Shown in pieces: positions 47,080 to 59,727 of a DNA stretch of 64,000 nucleotides. The notes under the pieces are model-generated. The model was given only the letters and a program-made list of their open reading frames with translations. It was not told the origin of the DNA and ran no database searches. The stretch is from Trichaptum fuscoviolaceum (lineage: Eukaryota > Basidiomycota > Agaricomycetes > Hymenochaetales > Trichaptaceae). How positions within the stretch are numbered: position 1 is the stretch's first letter; each line of letters opens with the position of its first letter. Position numbers and translations under genes: made by a program. The DNA lies in assembly GCA_910574455.1 (NCBI GenBank), contig CAJSYZ010000007.1, positions 558,001 to 622,000 on the forward strand, read 5' to 3'.

Positions 47080-50000
47080 AGAACTTACCTCAAGCTTCCT
47101 TAGCTCCTCCTCAGCAGAGGACTTGTATAGTCTTTGTAGACTTGCATCGACTTTGTGAGAGCAGCTTTGCTTGCTTGACTAATCTTCTTGACCTGTTCCA
47201 CATGCTTGCTTAAGACGGCATTGTCCATTTCATTTGCCTTGAGGGTAGCACTACCGACGGAAATAAGTGCGAAGCAAATGTGAGTAAGGGTTCAAAGCAT
47301 CTACCGTAGTTCAGCAATTTCAGCTCTCATCTGCTGTGCCTCCGTCAAGCCATTCGCAGCCTCTTGCGACGTGTCACCAATAGTTCTGCGTTCGTAAACA
47401 GAGAGTTTCTCCTCGTTCGTCTTCATCTGTTTCTGGAGGTCTTCTAGCCGTTCTGCCAAGTGTTTCTGGCTCGTCTCCGCTTCAGCAAGCGATTCGCAAG
47501 CTTCGGAGAGATCGCCGACCTGGTCAAATTATTACTCTTCGGTCAAAGAGAAGTTTGCAATGAGATCTTTACCGTTCGGTCAACCTTTATCCTCAGTTCT
47601 TGAACTTCAAGGTCTCTTTGCAGCAAACAACGCTGCAAAGTGTCTCGTTCTTGTGAAAGTTGAGTCCTCAAGTCTGGGCTCATATAGAGTCAACGCGGAG
47701 TACGTTTGTGCTCACAAATTTATAATTTACCTTTGGTTTTCTATTGTCTGAATATTTGTTTCCAGACGACGCCTATCACTTTCCGTTGATTGCACAATGT
47801 CGTTTTGCATCTTTTGCACGGTACCCATGAGGTCGGCCGATCTAGAATGCTCAACTGCAATCGTCTTGTTTTCCTCGATAAGCCTATTGCGAAGGTCCTG
47901 TAGCCAAATTGTAGACATGTATAGAAGTCGTGGAATATAACAAACTATACTTACATCCCACAATTTCTTTTCTGCACGGAGGTTCGAGCACTCTGTCCGT
48001 AAACGATCGTCATGAGAATTCGCGGGTTGAAGTTGTTCAACCACACGATGGCACTCCACTTCGAAGCGCGTCGACTGATTGGAAAGCTGCTGAGTTCGTC
48101 GCGCTAAGCTGCGGTTCTCGCGTTCTTAGACAGCGTACTGATCTTGCTGAAGTCGCTGTTGCTCTTTAATTCAGCGTTCAGTCGTGTACAGACACGTAGA
48201 AGCAAAGATAAGATACTCACCAGATAAGAATTCTATCTTCGCATTGGCTTTCACTAGAGCAGCACGAAGCTGGTTCACTTCTCGTCGATACGCAGCCGCC
48301 TCCTCACGCAACTTCGCTGCATCAATCCCCATCTCGTGTCCGTACGCCTCGAACGAGCTCTGGATCTCTTCAAGTTCCCTTTCAAGTTCGGGATGTTGGA
48401 GTGGTCGATGAGTCATTCATCTGGGGTAAAGACGCAATTGCGCCACGTTCATATCGCTGAATCATGAGTTTAAGAGCTTCCCGATCTTTGTTGTATGCCT
48501 GGACGGTCGCCTGATGCGATCTCTGCGATTGCTCGAGTTGCGACTGGAGTTCCTGTAGAGCATCATGAGCCTCGCGGATAGCTTCATTCTGCCCAACTCA
48601 AGACGGTCTTTGTTGTCTCGTTCCTCCTTCTCCATACGAGCACCAAGGTCGCGTGTTATCTTGAGTAATCTCTGGTTCTACTCCTGCAGCTGGTCGATGG
48701 ACCTGTATAGCACAAGGTTACTCGTAATGACTGTCTCGATATTATCTGCTGGATTAATACTCTCCATGTCCTCGTCAGACGGCAAGGTGGCATCCTGTCG
48801 ACGCCCAAGTTCCTTCAGCAAACGCTTTGATCCGTCGGCCCAGATCCTCGAGTTGCTGATTGAGGAGTGCATTCTCCTGTTGGCTGCGCTTGTACTTCTG
48901 GTTGGACTCCTGCATGTGCGCAGACATAGCGTCACGGTCTGAGATAGCCTCTCGAAGTTGAGAAGCCAATTGTGCGTTCTCTACACGGAAGCGTTCGGTT
49001 TCAGACTTCTGTTGGGCGAGAGCTGGTGCCTTTGAAAATGAATGAGCGCTAACATTCGAACTACAAGTCAACTACTTACTCTTTCCTCGAGTTTCCCGAT
49101 AACTTCTGACAGTGTCCGATCGAGCCGATCGACTTCAGCCGTCTTCTGGGCAAGTTCAGACTCCATCCTGATATAATTCGAGTAGACCTCTGTAAATGTC
49201 TTGCCACTTTTCTGCACTCGACTGAGAAGTTGAAGGCCAGGGCTCATACTTGAAAGGCTGCCAGCAGGATGAGCCCGCTCCACTGGAGGCAATGGCAACT
49301 CTCCCCGACTGATTCTGTCTACCACGGCCTGAAGTCTCGTCAAACTCCGTCTTGAGCGACACAACCTTCTGCTGAGTCTCGTCAAGCTCCGTCTTGCCAG
49401 CTCTTCTCGAAGTTTTCGCTCCCTCGCAGCTGCCTTCGCACTCAGACCATCCCAGTCTCGATCGATGCTTTCAACCAGCTGTTCCGATTGCGCTTCACGA
49501 TCCTCCATCATCTGCACAAGCCGACGTAAATTGACTGCTTTGCTAGAATATTTCGCGCCCTGACCTGCGAGCTGACCAGTACGATCCTGAACATTTTGCA
49601 AGGCTTGAGAATGTTGCTGCGTTTGGGAGTTGTGGGAAGATTGGAGCGTCCGGAGGGTAGAGAGGGTCTGATTGTGGTCTTGTTTTAGAGAGTCTAGTTC
49701 AGACTGCAGCTGCACGATCTCCGTATGCTTATCGCGGCGATAGATTGAATATTCTTCAAACTTCTTACTGAGTTCGGCGTTGGTATGCTCGCTTTCGTCT
49801 TGCGATAGTTTTACTTGGTGTGTTAGCGTCTCAACTGACAAATTTCAGTAAACCTTTCGTATAATACAGAAGATGACATACCTCCAAGGACCTCTCTGAA
49901 GGCCGCGCATGTCGAACCGTTGATTCCAGTCCTTGGTTCTCTAATCGCGATGTCTTCAAATTCTCCCGCAAGCGCTTCGCCTCTTCGTCTCTCTGAGTAT

Positions 50001-50165
50001 TGTCTTCTTCCAACCGGCCCAGAAGTACCATCACATCCCGCTTCTCCCACTCCAATTCCTCTATCTTGCGCTAGAACGCATCGAGCTCATAGACGATGAG
50101 GTGTTGACGGAGCTCATTTGGGAGACTTGGGCTTGCAAAACAGCGTGGCTAGCAGCTTTACTCAT
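47080..50165 (-). pseudogene. MLP1: Mlp1/Tpr nuclear pore coiled-coil protein fragment, copy 1
   Basis: A minus-strand chain of exons encoding long coiled coil. Diagnostic words are LLSRVQKSGKTFTEVYSNYI, LDRTLSEVIGKLEER, LEDLGRRIKALLKEL, DNIETVITSNLVLYRSIDQL and IREAHDALQELQSQLEQSQR. This order is typical of the Tpr/Mlp1 N-terminal half (nuclear basket, mRNA surveillance). The piece starts at MSKAASHAVLQAQ (50165). A TAG at 50071-50073 interrupts it early, and it has further frame breaks and lacks the C-terminal half of the family. The early stop is shared with copy 2, so it predates the duplication. Confidence 0.8.
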
Positions 50166-50364
50166 CTTAAGTCAGTAAGAGTCGTATCAATGAGGAATAA
50201 AAGACAGGCCAACTTGAAGTCCTGTTGGGCGGGGGGGAGAGAAGAGCCGTTCTGGTCAGGACCGACGTAGGCAGCGGAAGCGAGTGGTCCTTGTGAGAAA
50301 AAATTGGCTGGAAGTTAGTGAAACAAAAATAAATAGAATAAAATTCAGTTCCAAAGTCGCTTGA

Positions 50365-50490
50365 CCCTGTGACTTGCGTTGAGCGAAAGCAAGACTTTCG
50401 ACGCAAGTCACGAAAAGGAGGGGGTTTCAGTGTAAAAACTCCGTGACTTACGTCGATCTAAAGTCGAGTAGGTCGTCGTAAGTCACAGGG
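50365..50490. repeat. 126-bp fold-back element, copy 1
   Basis: Starts CCCTGTGACTTGCG and ends CGTAAGTCACAGGG. Each half also contains its own inner inverted repeat (GTGACTTGCGTTGA...TCGACGCAAGTCAC). A single related half-site CCCTGTGACTTGC lies at 50,838 near the unit end, and AGTAAGTCACG near the unit start. I cannot define a target duplication. Confidence 0.7.
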
Positions 50491-50865
50491 TTGGAGGGAA
50501 AACTGAAAAAAATAGGCTTGTTTGCATACCAAGAAAAAAAAAACTCTCTTCGCTTCACGGACGCGAGAGCGGCCCTGCGGGGCCCTCAACAGCATGTTCA
50601 GCTGTTGCCCCCGGCAGTGAAAGCAAGGGGAAATGAGAGCTGAGAGAGCGGCGGCAGATCGACACTAGGATCGACGCCCGAAGTGCTCTATACCCCGCAG
50701 CGGCTGAGCACCTCTGAGGAATCCAAACGGGTGTCTATACCTGTTTTGGATATCTTCACAGGTTCTGGGGGCACGCGAGCATGGCCGCGCGTGCCGCTTA
50801 CGTGCACACTCATTTTACATCAAGGGTCCATCCTCAACCCTGTGACTTGCTTCGTTTTAAGTGTT
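50491..50865. other. Noncoding end of the tandem unit, copy 1
   Basis: G+C-rich sequence with small inverted repeats (GCGGCCCTGCGGGGCCC, CAGCATGTTCAGCTGTTG). No gene is recognised. Confidence 0.5.
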
Positions 50866-51105
50866 GCTTCTCTGGAGTAAGTCACGAAGGTCTTGCGGGG
50901 CCGCTCACGTAAGCTGGTGACTTGGGTCACTTTTCCAGGGTCCAGCTCGGCTGCCGAGACAGCTGACGTGAAAGGTGCCGGGCCCTCGAAAGTGGCTAGA
51001 CCCCCGGCACCGCTCTCATTCTGGCTCTGTGAGCCCTCCCGAGCGAGTGCCGGAATTATCAGCACCAACCCCGCGTTGGGTCTGCATTCCGGCCTTCGAC
51101 CGTTG

Positions 51106-51775
51106 TCGATCTTGGGTGATCGACATGTGGTGAGCCCAACTTCGGCGACTCCGCTGTCTTTGTCAATGGCGAACACAAGTACGAGCTCCAGTTTGGAGGG
51201 AAGATGCATGTGCTGTACCAGCATTCGTATCTCGGATATGGATTGATGCGCGCGAGGAAGAGCGTGCACCGACTAGCGGAGTTCATGGCGAGCTTCAATC
51301 GCGCGCGCCTGCAGATGGCCCGGCGAGGCCTGACGGCGAGATCGGAAACCCGTGTCTTGCTAAAGGGACGACTAGGAGAGTTGAGCTGGAAGCGACATTG
51401 CCTGGTGAAACTGCGCGGAATGTGACGATGATCGGCGCAGACGTGCCAGTGGGTAGCTTTGACGGATGCAACAGGGTGATTGAGCTTGTTATGGCAAAGA
51501 ATGCGTAAGTCGAGATACATGAACAGCACATTGGACTATGACTAAAACTCTACAGTATCTGCCAAGTGAAGCCCTGTTCATTTAATGGTGTTTATCAGCC
51601 CTCCATTCTCGAGACGTTCCCTCACGGCGACGTGCTGTTGCTTTCCTACTTCTACGACCACATCACACCATTCTACCCTGCCTCAGGCCGCCCGCCACTC
51701 ACGGTGTCAACCGACCAACCGACCATCAAGGGTCTTGTTCTGAGTCTATATACATTAGAGATACCCGTTCAATAA
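51106..51775 (+). pseudogene. GDA1: GDA1/CD39 nucleoside diphosphatase relic, copy 2
   Basis: Same as copy 1, including the TGA in the apyrase motif. It differs by one substitution (FVDGE becomes FVNGE) and a two-base insertion near 51,305 (GCGCGCGCC) that shifts the frame further. Nonfunctional. Confidence 0.82.
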
Positions 51776-51789
51776 GTTTAATTGGCAAG

Positions 51790-54700
51790 AACTTACCTCA
51801 AGCTTCCTTAGCTCCTCCTCAGCAGAGGACTTGTATAGTCTTTGTAGACTTGCATCGACTTTGTGAGAGCAGCTTTGCTTGCTTGACTAATCTTCTTGAC
51901 CTGTTCCACATGCTTGCTTAAGACGGCATTGTCCATTTCATTTGCCTTGAGGGTAGCACTACCGACGGAAATAAGTGCGAAGCAAATGTGAGTAAGGGTT
52001 CAAAGCATCTACCGTAGTTCAGCAATTTCAGCTCTCATCTGCTGTGCCTCCGTCAAGCCATTCGCAGCCTCTTGCGACGTGTCACCAATAGTTCTGCGTT
52101 CGTAAACAGAGAGTTTCTCCCTCGTTCGTCTTCATCTGTTTCTGGAGGTCTTCTAGCCGTTCTGCCAAGTGTTTCTGGCTCGTCTCCGCTTCAGCAAGCG
52201 ATTCGCGAGCTTCGGAGAGATCGCCGACCTGGTCAAATTATTACTCTTCGGTCAAAGAGAAGTTTGCAATGAGATCTTTACCGTTCGGTCAACCTTTATC
52301 CTCAGTTCTTGAACTTCAAGGTCTCTTTGCAGCAAACAACGCTGCAAAGTGTCTCGTTCTTGTGAAAGTTGAGTCCTCAAGTCTGGGCTCATATAGAGTC
52401 AACGCGGAGTACGTTTGTGCTCACAAATTTATAATTTACCTTTGGTTTTCTATTGTCTGAATATTTGTTTCCAGACGACGCCTATCACTTTCCGTTGATT
52501 GCACAATGTCGTTTTGCATCTTTTGCACGGTACCCATGAGGTCGGCCGATCTAGAATGCTCAACTGCAATCGTCTTGTTTTCCTCGATAAGCCTATTGCG
52601 AAGGTCCTGTAGCCAAATTGTAGACATGTATAGAAGTCGTGGAATATAACAAACTATACTTACATCCCACAATTTCTTTTCTGCACGGAGGTTCGAGCAC
52701 TCTGTCCGTAAACGATCGTCATGAGAATTCGCGGGTTGAAGTTGTTCAACCACACGATGGCACTCCACTTCGAAGCGCGTCGACTGATTGGAAAGCTGCT
52801 GAGTTCGTCGCGCTAAGCTGCGGTTCTCGCGTTCTTAGACAGCGTACTGATCTTGCTGAAGTCGCTGTTGCTCTTTAATTCAGCGTTCAGTCGTGTACAG
52901 ACACGTAGAAGCAAAGATAAGATACTCACCAGATAAGAATTCTATCTTCGCATTGGCTTTCACTAGAGCAGCACGAAGCTGGTTCACTTCTCGTCGATAC
53001 GCAGCCGCCTCCTCACGCAACTTCGCTGCATCAATCCCCATCTCGTGTCCGTACGCCTCGAACGAGCTCTGGATCTCTTCAAGTTCCCTTTCAAGTTCGG
53101 GATGTTGGAGTGGTCGATGAGTCATTCATCTGGGGTAAAGACGCAATTGCGCCACGTTCATATCGCTGAATCATGAGTTTAAGAGCTTCCCGATCTTTGT
53201 TGTATGCCTGGACGGTCGCCTGATGCGATCTCTGCGATTGCTCGAGTTGCGACTGGAGTTCCTGTAGAGCATCATGAGCCTCGCGGATAGCTTCATTCTG
53301 CCCAACTCAAGACGGTCTTTGTTGTCTCGTTCCTCCTTCTCCATACGAGCACCAAGGTCGCGTGTTATCTTGAGTAATCTCTGGTTCTACTCCTGTAGCT
53401 GGTCGATGGACCTGTATAGCACAAGGTTACTCGTAATGACTGTCTCGATATTATCTGCTGGATTAATACTCTCCATGTCCTCGTCAGACGGCAAGGTGGC
53501 ATCCTGTCGACGCCCAAGTTCCTTCAGCAAACGCTTTGATCCGTCGGCCCAGATCCTCGAGTTGCTGATTGAGGAGTGCATTCTCCTGTTGGCTGCGCTT
53601 GTACTTCTGGTTGGACTCCTGCATGTGCGCAGACATAGCGTCACGGTCTGAGATAGCCTCTCGAAGTTGAGAAGCCAATTGTGCGTTCTCTACACGGAAG
53701 CGTTCGGTTTCAGACTTCTGTTGGGCGAGAGCTGGTGCCTTTGAAAATGAATGAGCGCTAACATTCGAACTACAAGTCAACTACTTACTCTTTCCTCGAG
53801 TTTCCCGATAACTTCTGACAGTGTCCGATCGAGCCGATCGACTTCAGCCGTCTTCTGGGCAAGTTCAGACTCCATCCTGATATAATTCGAGTAGACCTCT
53901 GTAAATGTCTTGCCACTTTTCTGCACTCGACTGAGAAGTTGAAGGCCAGGGCTCATACTTGAAAGGCTGCCAGCAGGATGAGCCCGCTCCACTGGAGGCA
54001 ATGGCAACTCTCCCCGACTGATTCTGTCTACCACGGCCTGAAGTCTCGTCAAAGCTCCGTCCTTGAGCGACACAACCTTCTGCTGAGTCTCGTCAAGCTC
54101 CGTCTTGCCAGCTCTTCTCGAAGTTTTCGCTCCCTCGCAGCTGCCTTCGCACTCAGACCATCCCAGTCTCGATCGATGCTTTCAACCAGCTGTTCCGATT
54201 GCGCTTCACGATCCTCCATCATCTGCACAAGCCGACGTAAATTGACTGCTTTGCTAGAATATTTCGCGCCCTGACCTGCGAGCTGACCAGTACGATCCTG
54301 AACATTTTGCAAGGCTTGAGAATGTTGCTGCGTTTGGGAGTTGTGGGAAGATTGGAGCGTCCGGAGGGTAGAGAGGGTCTGATTGTGGTCTTGTTTTAGA
54401 GAGTCTAGTTCAGACTGCAGCTGCACGATCTCCGTATGCTTATCGCGGCGATAGATTGAATATTCTTCAAACTTCTTACTGAGTTCGGCGTTGGTATGCT
54501 CGCTTTCGTCTTGCGATAGTTTTACTTGGTGTGTTAGCGTCTCAACTGACAAATTTCAGTAAACCTTTCGTATAATACAGAAGATGACATACCTCCAAGG
54601 ACCTCTCTGAAGGCCGCGCATGTCGAACCGTTGATTCCAGTCCTTGGTTCTCTAATCGCGATGTCTTCAAATTCTCCCGCAAGCGCTTCGCCTCTTCGTC

Positions 54701-54876
54701 TCTCTGAGTATTGTCTTCTTCCAACCGGCCCAGAAGTACCATCACATCCCGCTTCTCCCACTCCAATTCCTCTATCTTGCGCTAGAACGCATCGAGCTCA
54801 TAGACGATGAGGTGTTGACGGAGCTCATTTGGGAGACTTGGGCTTGCAAAACAGCGTGGCTAGCAGCTTTACTCAT
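51790..54876 (-). pseudogene. MLP1: Mlp1/Tpr nuclear pore coiled-coil protein fragment, copy 2
   Basis: Same exon series as copy 1 with the same early stop. Single-base differences occur near 52,120 (one C inserted) and near 54,053-54,062 (two extra bases). In copy 2 the frame around ALTRLQAVVDRIS is therefore split, while in copy 1 it reads through. Confidence 0.8.
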
Positions 54877-55075
54877 CTTAAGTCAGTAAGAGTCGTATCA
54901 ATGAGGAATAAAAGACAGGCCAACTTGAAGTCCTGTTGGGCGTGAGGGGAGAGAAGAGCCGTTCTGGTCAGGACCACGTAGGCAGCGGAAGCGAGTGGTC
55001 CTTGTGAGAAAAAATTGGCTGGAAGTTAGTGAAACAAAAATAAATAGAATAAAATTCAGTTCCAAAGTCGCTTGA

Positions 55076-55201
55076 CCCTGTGACTTGCGTTGAGCGAAAG
55101 CAAGACTTTCGACGCAAGTCACGAAAAGGAGGGGGTTTCAGTGTAAAAACTCCGTGACTTACGTCGATCTAAAGTCGAGTAGGTCGTCGTAAGTCACAGG
55201 G
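55076..55201. repeat. 126-bp fold-back element, copy 2
   Basis: Second copy of the fold-back at 50365-50490, the same by eye. Confidence 0.7.
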
Positions 55202-55543
55202 TTGGAGGGAAAACTGAAAAAATAGGCTTGTTTGCATACCAAGAAAAAAAAAACTCTCTTCGCTTCACGGACGCGAGAGCGGCCCTGCGGGGCCCTCAAC
55301 AGCATGTTCAGCTGTTGCCCCCGGCAGTGAAAGCAAGGGGAAATGAGAGCTGAGAGAGCGGCGGCAGATCGACACTAGGATCGACGCCCGAAGTGCTCTA
55401 TACCCCGCAGCGGCTGAGCACCTCTGAGGAATCCAAACGGGTGTCTATACCTGTTTTGGATATCTTCACAGGTTCTGGGGGCACGCGAGCATGGCCGCGC
55501 GTGCCGCTTACGTGCACACTCATTTTACATCAAGGGTCCATCC

Positions 55544-57328
55544 TCAACCCTGTGACTTGCTTCGTTTTAAGTGTTGCTTCTCATATCCGTCAGGCGTCAT
55601 TCGAAGCTGAAACCTAAGACTGTCCAGAGCTGCCCATTTGTCGAGTTGCTCACTATCAAGCACCTCCGTGAGCGTAGCATGTGTGGACATGTCGTCAAGC
55701 TCCGCAAAATACCGCCGCATGGAAGCCTCACTCGTGCCCTAGTTAGTTTAATGTCAGTCAAAGAGATGCTGCAAATCTGATCGCGTACATGTGCTGGAAA
55801 CAGACTGCTATATACACCATCCCGAACACCACCACCGTACTTGGTTAAAGGCTGAAGTGGGGGAGTAACAACGACTCGCCCGTCACCACCCAAAGTATAC
55901 TTCGTGATCTGCTCGCAAACCATTTTGAGCTGAATAGACACATCGAGAAGAAACATTGCTTACCCTAGCAAGCCGAGCGGTCTCATCCTCATCATAATTC
56001 AGCATCATCTGCATATGTCTGATCGCTGACTATAGCACATTGAGCAGGAGCGACGTACTTCGACACATCACTCACAATAGCATCATTGGCCTGTTTGTCA
56101 CCCAGATCACAACCATTTGCTTCGCTCAGTTGAAGAATATACTCACAAAATCACTCAGCGTGTTGATCAAAGAAAAGACATCATGCGATCTAGAAAACTC
56201 CAAAACATATGCGGCTAAGCTACGTATTTCCGCCGTCTGGCATGTCAGACATGTATCATGGAAAAGGATGAACTGCATCGTTGATCGGTCGTCTGAACAT
56301 CCAGCCAACTGCGGGAGATTTGTATGCCTGCAAAAGATGTCAGACAAGACCGAGAGACAAGAGACCGAAAATACCATAGCTGTCGCCACTTCCTCGCCTC
56401 ATCGTCTCGTTCCTGTGAGACAAGTTAGAACATTGTAGCTAAGTCTGCACCATGCTTACTGTCTTGTTTGCGAGGCGTTTTACGAGCACTGGACGACAAC
56501 AGCCATTCGTAAGGAGTTCGGCAGTCTGGAAGTTGGAGAAAAATCCACGATTTGCTTTGATGGTGGCTTTAAGTACTACTTGGGATTGGTCGAATCGAAG
56601 AATCTAGGTATAGCCCATTAAAATGTGGTAACAAACGGGATCGAGTTGACGTACACCATCGGCGTCCGGTTCTTTCGCAAACTTTCGAATCATGGTATAC
56701 GTCTGTACACTTGTCCACATCTCGACGCATATTAGCGCTCATTTCATACAACCAGCGTTTGACCACATACCTGCAGCGCGTTATATGACGCTTGCAGGGC
56801 TTTTTCTCGGTCGAGAAGTGTCGTGGAAATTCGCTCCTTCCCAAAGATCCGCTTCAGAAGGTTTCGCTTCTCAATATTCTCCAGGCAGTCGTTCAAGTCA
56901 AACAATGTACTTGTTCACGAAATCTTTTCAATAATGGTCTCATTAGCGTCTATGCAACTCACTGCTGAAAATCCTCCAGTTGTAGCCTCAGCTCTGGAGG
57001 GATATCCTTCGCCAACTCTTGATTATTAAGAATAGGCCTGAGCTTGATGAGATAGGTCGCCGCAGAGGTCGCTAGGCGTACGCGTGCATCGTTGTTGTCT
57101 TTGACTCCCTGTGTACTGGTTAGGTCACATTCGAAAGACGTAGATAGGTCGACTCACCTTCGCAACTTCCAACATAGACAACACCAATGAGACGGCCTGC
57201 GGAGCGAAAGGGACATTCGCGATTGCTGTTACATCCTTTGCCAGCTGCGCGATTGTGTATGCCGTTCCGAGCACCGTATCACGGTGGATGCGAGAACGAG
57301 ATGGACGGGGAACGGATGTTGTCGACAT
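55544..57328 (-). pseudogene. Family member D, truncated at the tandem-unit junction
   Basis: Starts MSTTSVPRPSRSRIHRD with LAKDVTAIANVPFAPQA, and follows genes C and E exon by exon through HTNLPQLAGCSDDRS, ITKYTLGGDGRVVVTPP and LDSLRFQLRMTPDGYE. At 55,576-55,582 it runs into the end of the 4.7 kb unit and stops after about ten foreign codons (TGA at 55544-55546). The whole C-terminal part is missing, and I do not find it elsewhere in the window. The helical and kinase-like parts are complete and open as far as I can see, so a shortened protein could still be made. Confidence 0.75.
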
Positions 57329-57430
57329 TCTCGATGATGATAGTGGGAGGAAGGAAGAGAATGCGCTCAAGGCGTGTGGTTTATAGCCTCGTGGCCAGGA
57401 AGGACAACGCTTCTCGCTACTGTACAGCAT

Positions 57431-57463
57431 CCGAGATGAGCGCCCTAACCGCACAGCGTACAC
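57431..57463 (-). promoter_or_regulatory. Conserved upstream block of the A-E family (gene D copy)
   Basis: On the minus strand it reads TGTACGCTGTGCGGTTAGGG followed by CGCTCATCTCGG, about 105-135 bp before the ATG. A TATA-like word (GGCTATAAACC) lies at about 57,378-57,390, closer to the start. Confidence 0.5.
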
Positions 57464-57529
57464 ACTGGCAAGCGGCGACGCTCATGGAATATACAGGAAA
57501 AAAAAAACAAGGAGACCTGTGATGAAATC

Positions 57530-58690
57530 CTGCTCGAGATACTCGCTATACCGATCCCATACTCTTGAAATAAAGACGGCAAAAAGACATATGTTGTTGA
57601 AGGATTTACGAGTTTGCGAACGAAGGGGCTAAGAATAGGCAGCCGCATGAGCGGCAATCTGTCAATATGAATGAAGGTCCAAGATCATGGCAGACGTGAA
57701 CCTTGTAGCACAGGTCTCGAGACTAGGACACAGCATAGCGATACTGAAGAAAAAGGGAGGGTGGTAGAACAGCCTCGATATCCTTATCGCGCAGCAGGAG
57801 GCAGGAGCAAACTGTTATGAAGTGCATGTCCGAATGCCGGTCACCGGCGCTGGCAGTGGGAGCGCTGGTATAGACTCGGACGTATTCAACACTGTTGCTT
57901 CACCGTAGATTCAATTTTGTGATCACTAGATACCCCTGCTTGGACGAGAAATTAGCAATCCGTGGTCAAACTTAGGGAAGTAAACTCACCTTCCAAATGG
58001 TACAGAATCCTCCAAGTCCAGCCACTTGATTCCAAACAGACACACGCTAATAAGGAGGAGACTTGAGGATGTACAAGACTAGTGGATTCAGACACTGGCA
58101 TGCATCGCGAGACCGCCAACGCCATCCGAGTTGTTGGAGTTCAGTCTTCGGGAAATAGTGAATTGGTTCAGGTCGGGAAGTTCAACGACATGTCAGTGCT
58201 TGACTTGGGGTTGATCCGTCGGAGTCTCTTCCAACGAGTTTTAGACATGCAAAAATGGCAAGTCTATAAAGTATTTGTGGCATCTGCGAAGACGGAGGAA
58301 CGAAATGAACTCAAGAGTCAAGGTCACCGGAAGCAAATACATATCTCAGACTCGGCAGGATCCGACTCGGAGTTACATCTTCTTAGTACGCCTGGTGACT
58401 CGTTTCTTCTCCTCATCCTTGCTACTGTTTGGCTTCTCTTCAAGCGCGGTATTTCATGGACAGCTGAAATGCTCCTGGATAGGATCATGCTCGACTGACA
58501 ATATTACTACTACTAAGCTTCTGGAGGTGTTCAGATCATGACTTGCCTGTCGATGTGAGAGAGGCTGAAGGGACAGCAATAGCAACAAGGAGGGTGAATA
58601 GGAGGGCTCGTAGGTCCTGTGAAAGGAGCGGAGTGGCGTGCTTTCGGGAGCTACGGGGTGGGGATGGCTCTACGTGACGAATTGATGTAT
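57530..58690. other. Spacer on the right arm
   Basis: Inverted counterpart of about 45,051-46,159. Open frames such as 58,082-58,498 are not kept as protein in the other copies. No gene is supported. Confidence 0.55.
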
Positions 58691-59620
58691 GTTGAGTCTG
58701 ACTGTTATAGGTGAGTATTCGTTCCAATACCAACTCAAGCCAAGAACTGATGTTGGGACAGTGTGTCAATACCTCCTTATACACCATATGTATTACTCAA
58801 GGATTCTTCACGTTGATCAGGGACTCACTATCAACAAGTGCGAGTGGAATGCATGGTGAACAACAAGACTTATCTCGCAATGGCTCCCCATTGGACTCTG
58901 GCCTTCCCCTTCCCAACTTGACACTTCCTCGCACAACTCTCCAAGAAAGCTAATCTCCTTCACTCTATCCGCCCATCCTTCTGCATTCTGTGGCAAGTAT
59001 GCAGTTCGGAGATTGGTCCTTGTACCTGCAATATCTTGCGCTAGCGTTTACTTTCTCTCAGGCAAATCTGGAATGGGAACGTCGACGCTAATCAACATCT
59101 CTTCATCACGTCCCTGACCTTCAAAAGAAGCTCTGCCCCATGAGTCCGATAAATTGTGATTGTAAACATCAGTGCCGTACGTGATTCTCTTTTCGCTAAT
59201 TATCGTGCGCGTGTCTTGTCTTTCCATTCCCTTCGAACCTGTCGAGAGGAATGGTGTCCTTCTCCGTCTGGGTTCGGCGTCTTCATCAACAATGAGGATA
59301 GGTGCATCTCATCCAACCTTCTTCGCTCGGCTACGAAGTGCAGAGATTAATGACTTGATCGCATTGTGGCTGGGAAGCCGCTTTAACGCGTATTTGGAGC
59401 AAGAGAACCATGTCAACCTGTTGACAACCGCGTAAGTCTTTTCAGTCGTGTCTTAATCCTGCACAAGACGCTTATATCAGAACGATGTATTGAATTCCAT
59501 GCGGCAGCTTTACATCAAGGTAAACTTACTGCACATAATCATCGTGAATGCAGGTACTTTCGCAGATAAGAGGATTGTCAACTTCATGGCGAGAGTGAGT
59601 CTAGAACGCATCGCTGGTAT
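58690..59620 (+). pseudogene. Septin relic, right arm
   Basis: The plus strand shows a degenerate P-loop region (near 59,050-59,095), VERNGVLLRLG, a G3 region without the DTPGFG motif, a match to RFNAYLEQENHVN, and a conserved IEFH..LH-type segment ending ANFMAR. It stops next to TFIIB relic 2. More decayed than the left-arm copy, it lacks G4 and the C-terminal half. Confidence 0.75.
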
Positions 59621-59727
59621 AGACATACAGTCAACATATTAATGATGTTTCTTCATAAGAGTGAATGGCGTGTAAGTGAAATATGGTTAGCCATTTCTTT
59701 AAGACTCAGCCTCTATTAGACCTTCGC

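Larger units (their letters stand above)
46160..50865. repeat. 4.7 kb tandem unit, copy 1
   Basis: Contains a GDA1/CD39 relic and an Mlp1/Tpr relic. It starts with GCTTCTC, the same seven bases found at the junction of the copies (50866-50872) and at the right end (55576-55582). It is nearly identical to copy 2; I noticed about ten differences, mostly single-base indels. Confidence 0.93.
50866..55575. repeat. 4.7 kb tandem unit, copy 2
   Basis: Second copy of 46160-50865, 4,710 bp. It ends at a GCTTCTC junction with the truncated family gene D. Confidence 0.93.
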
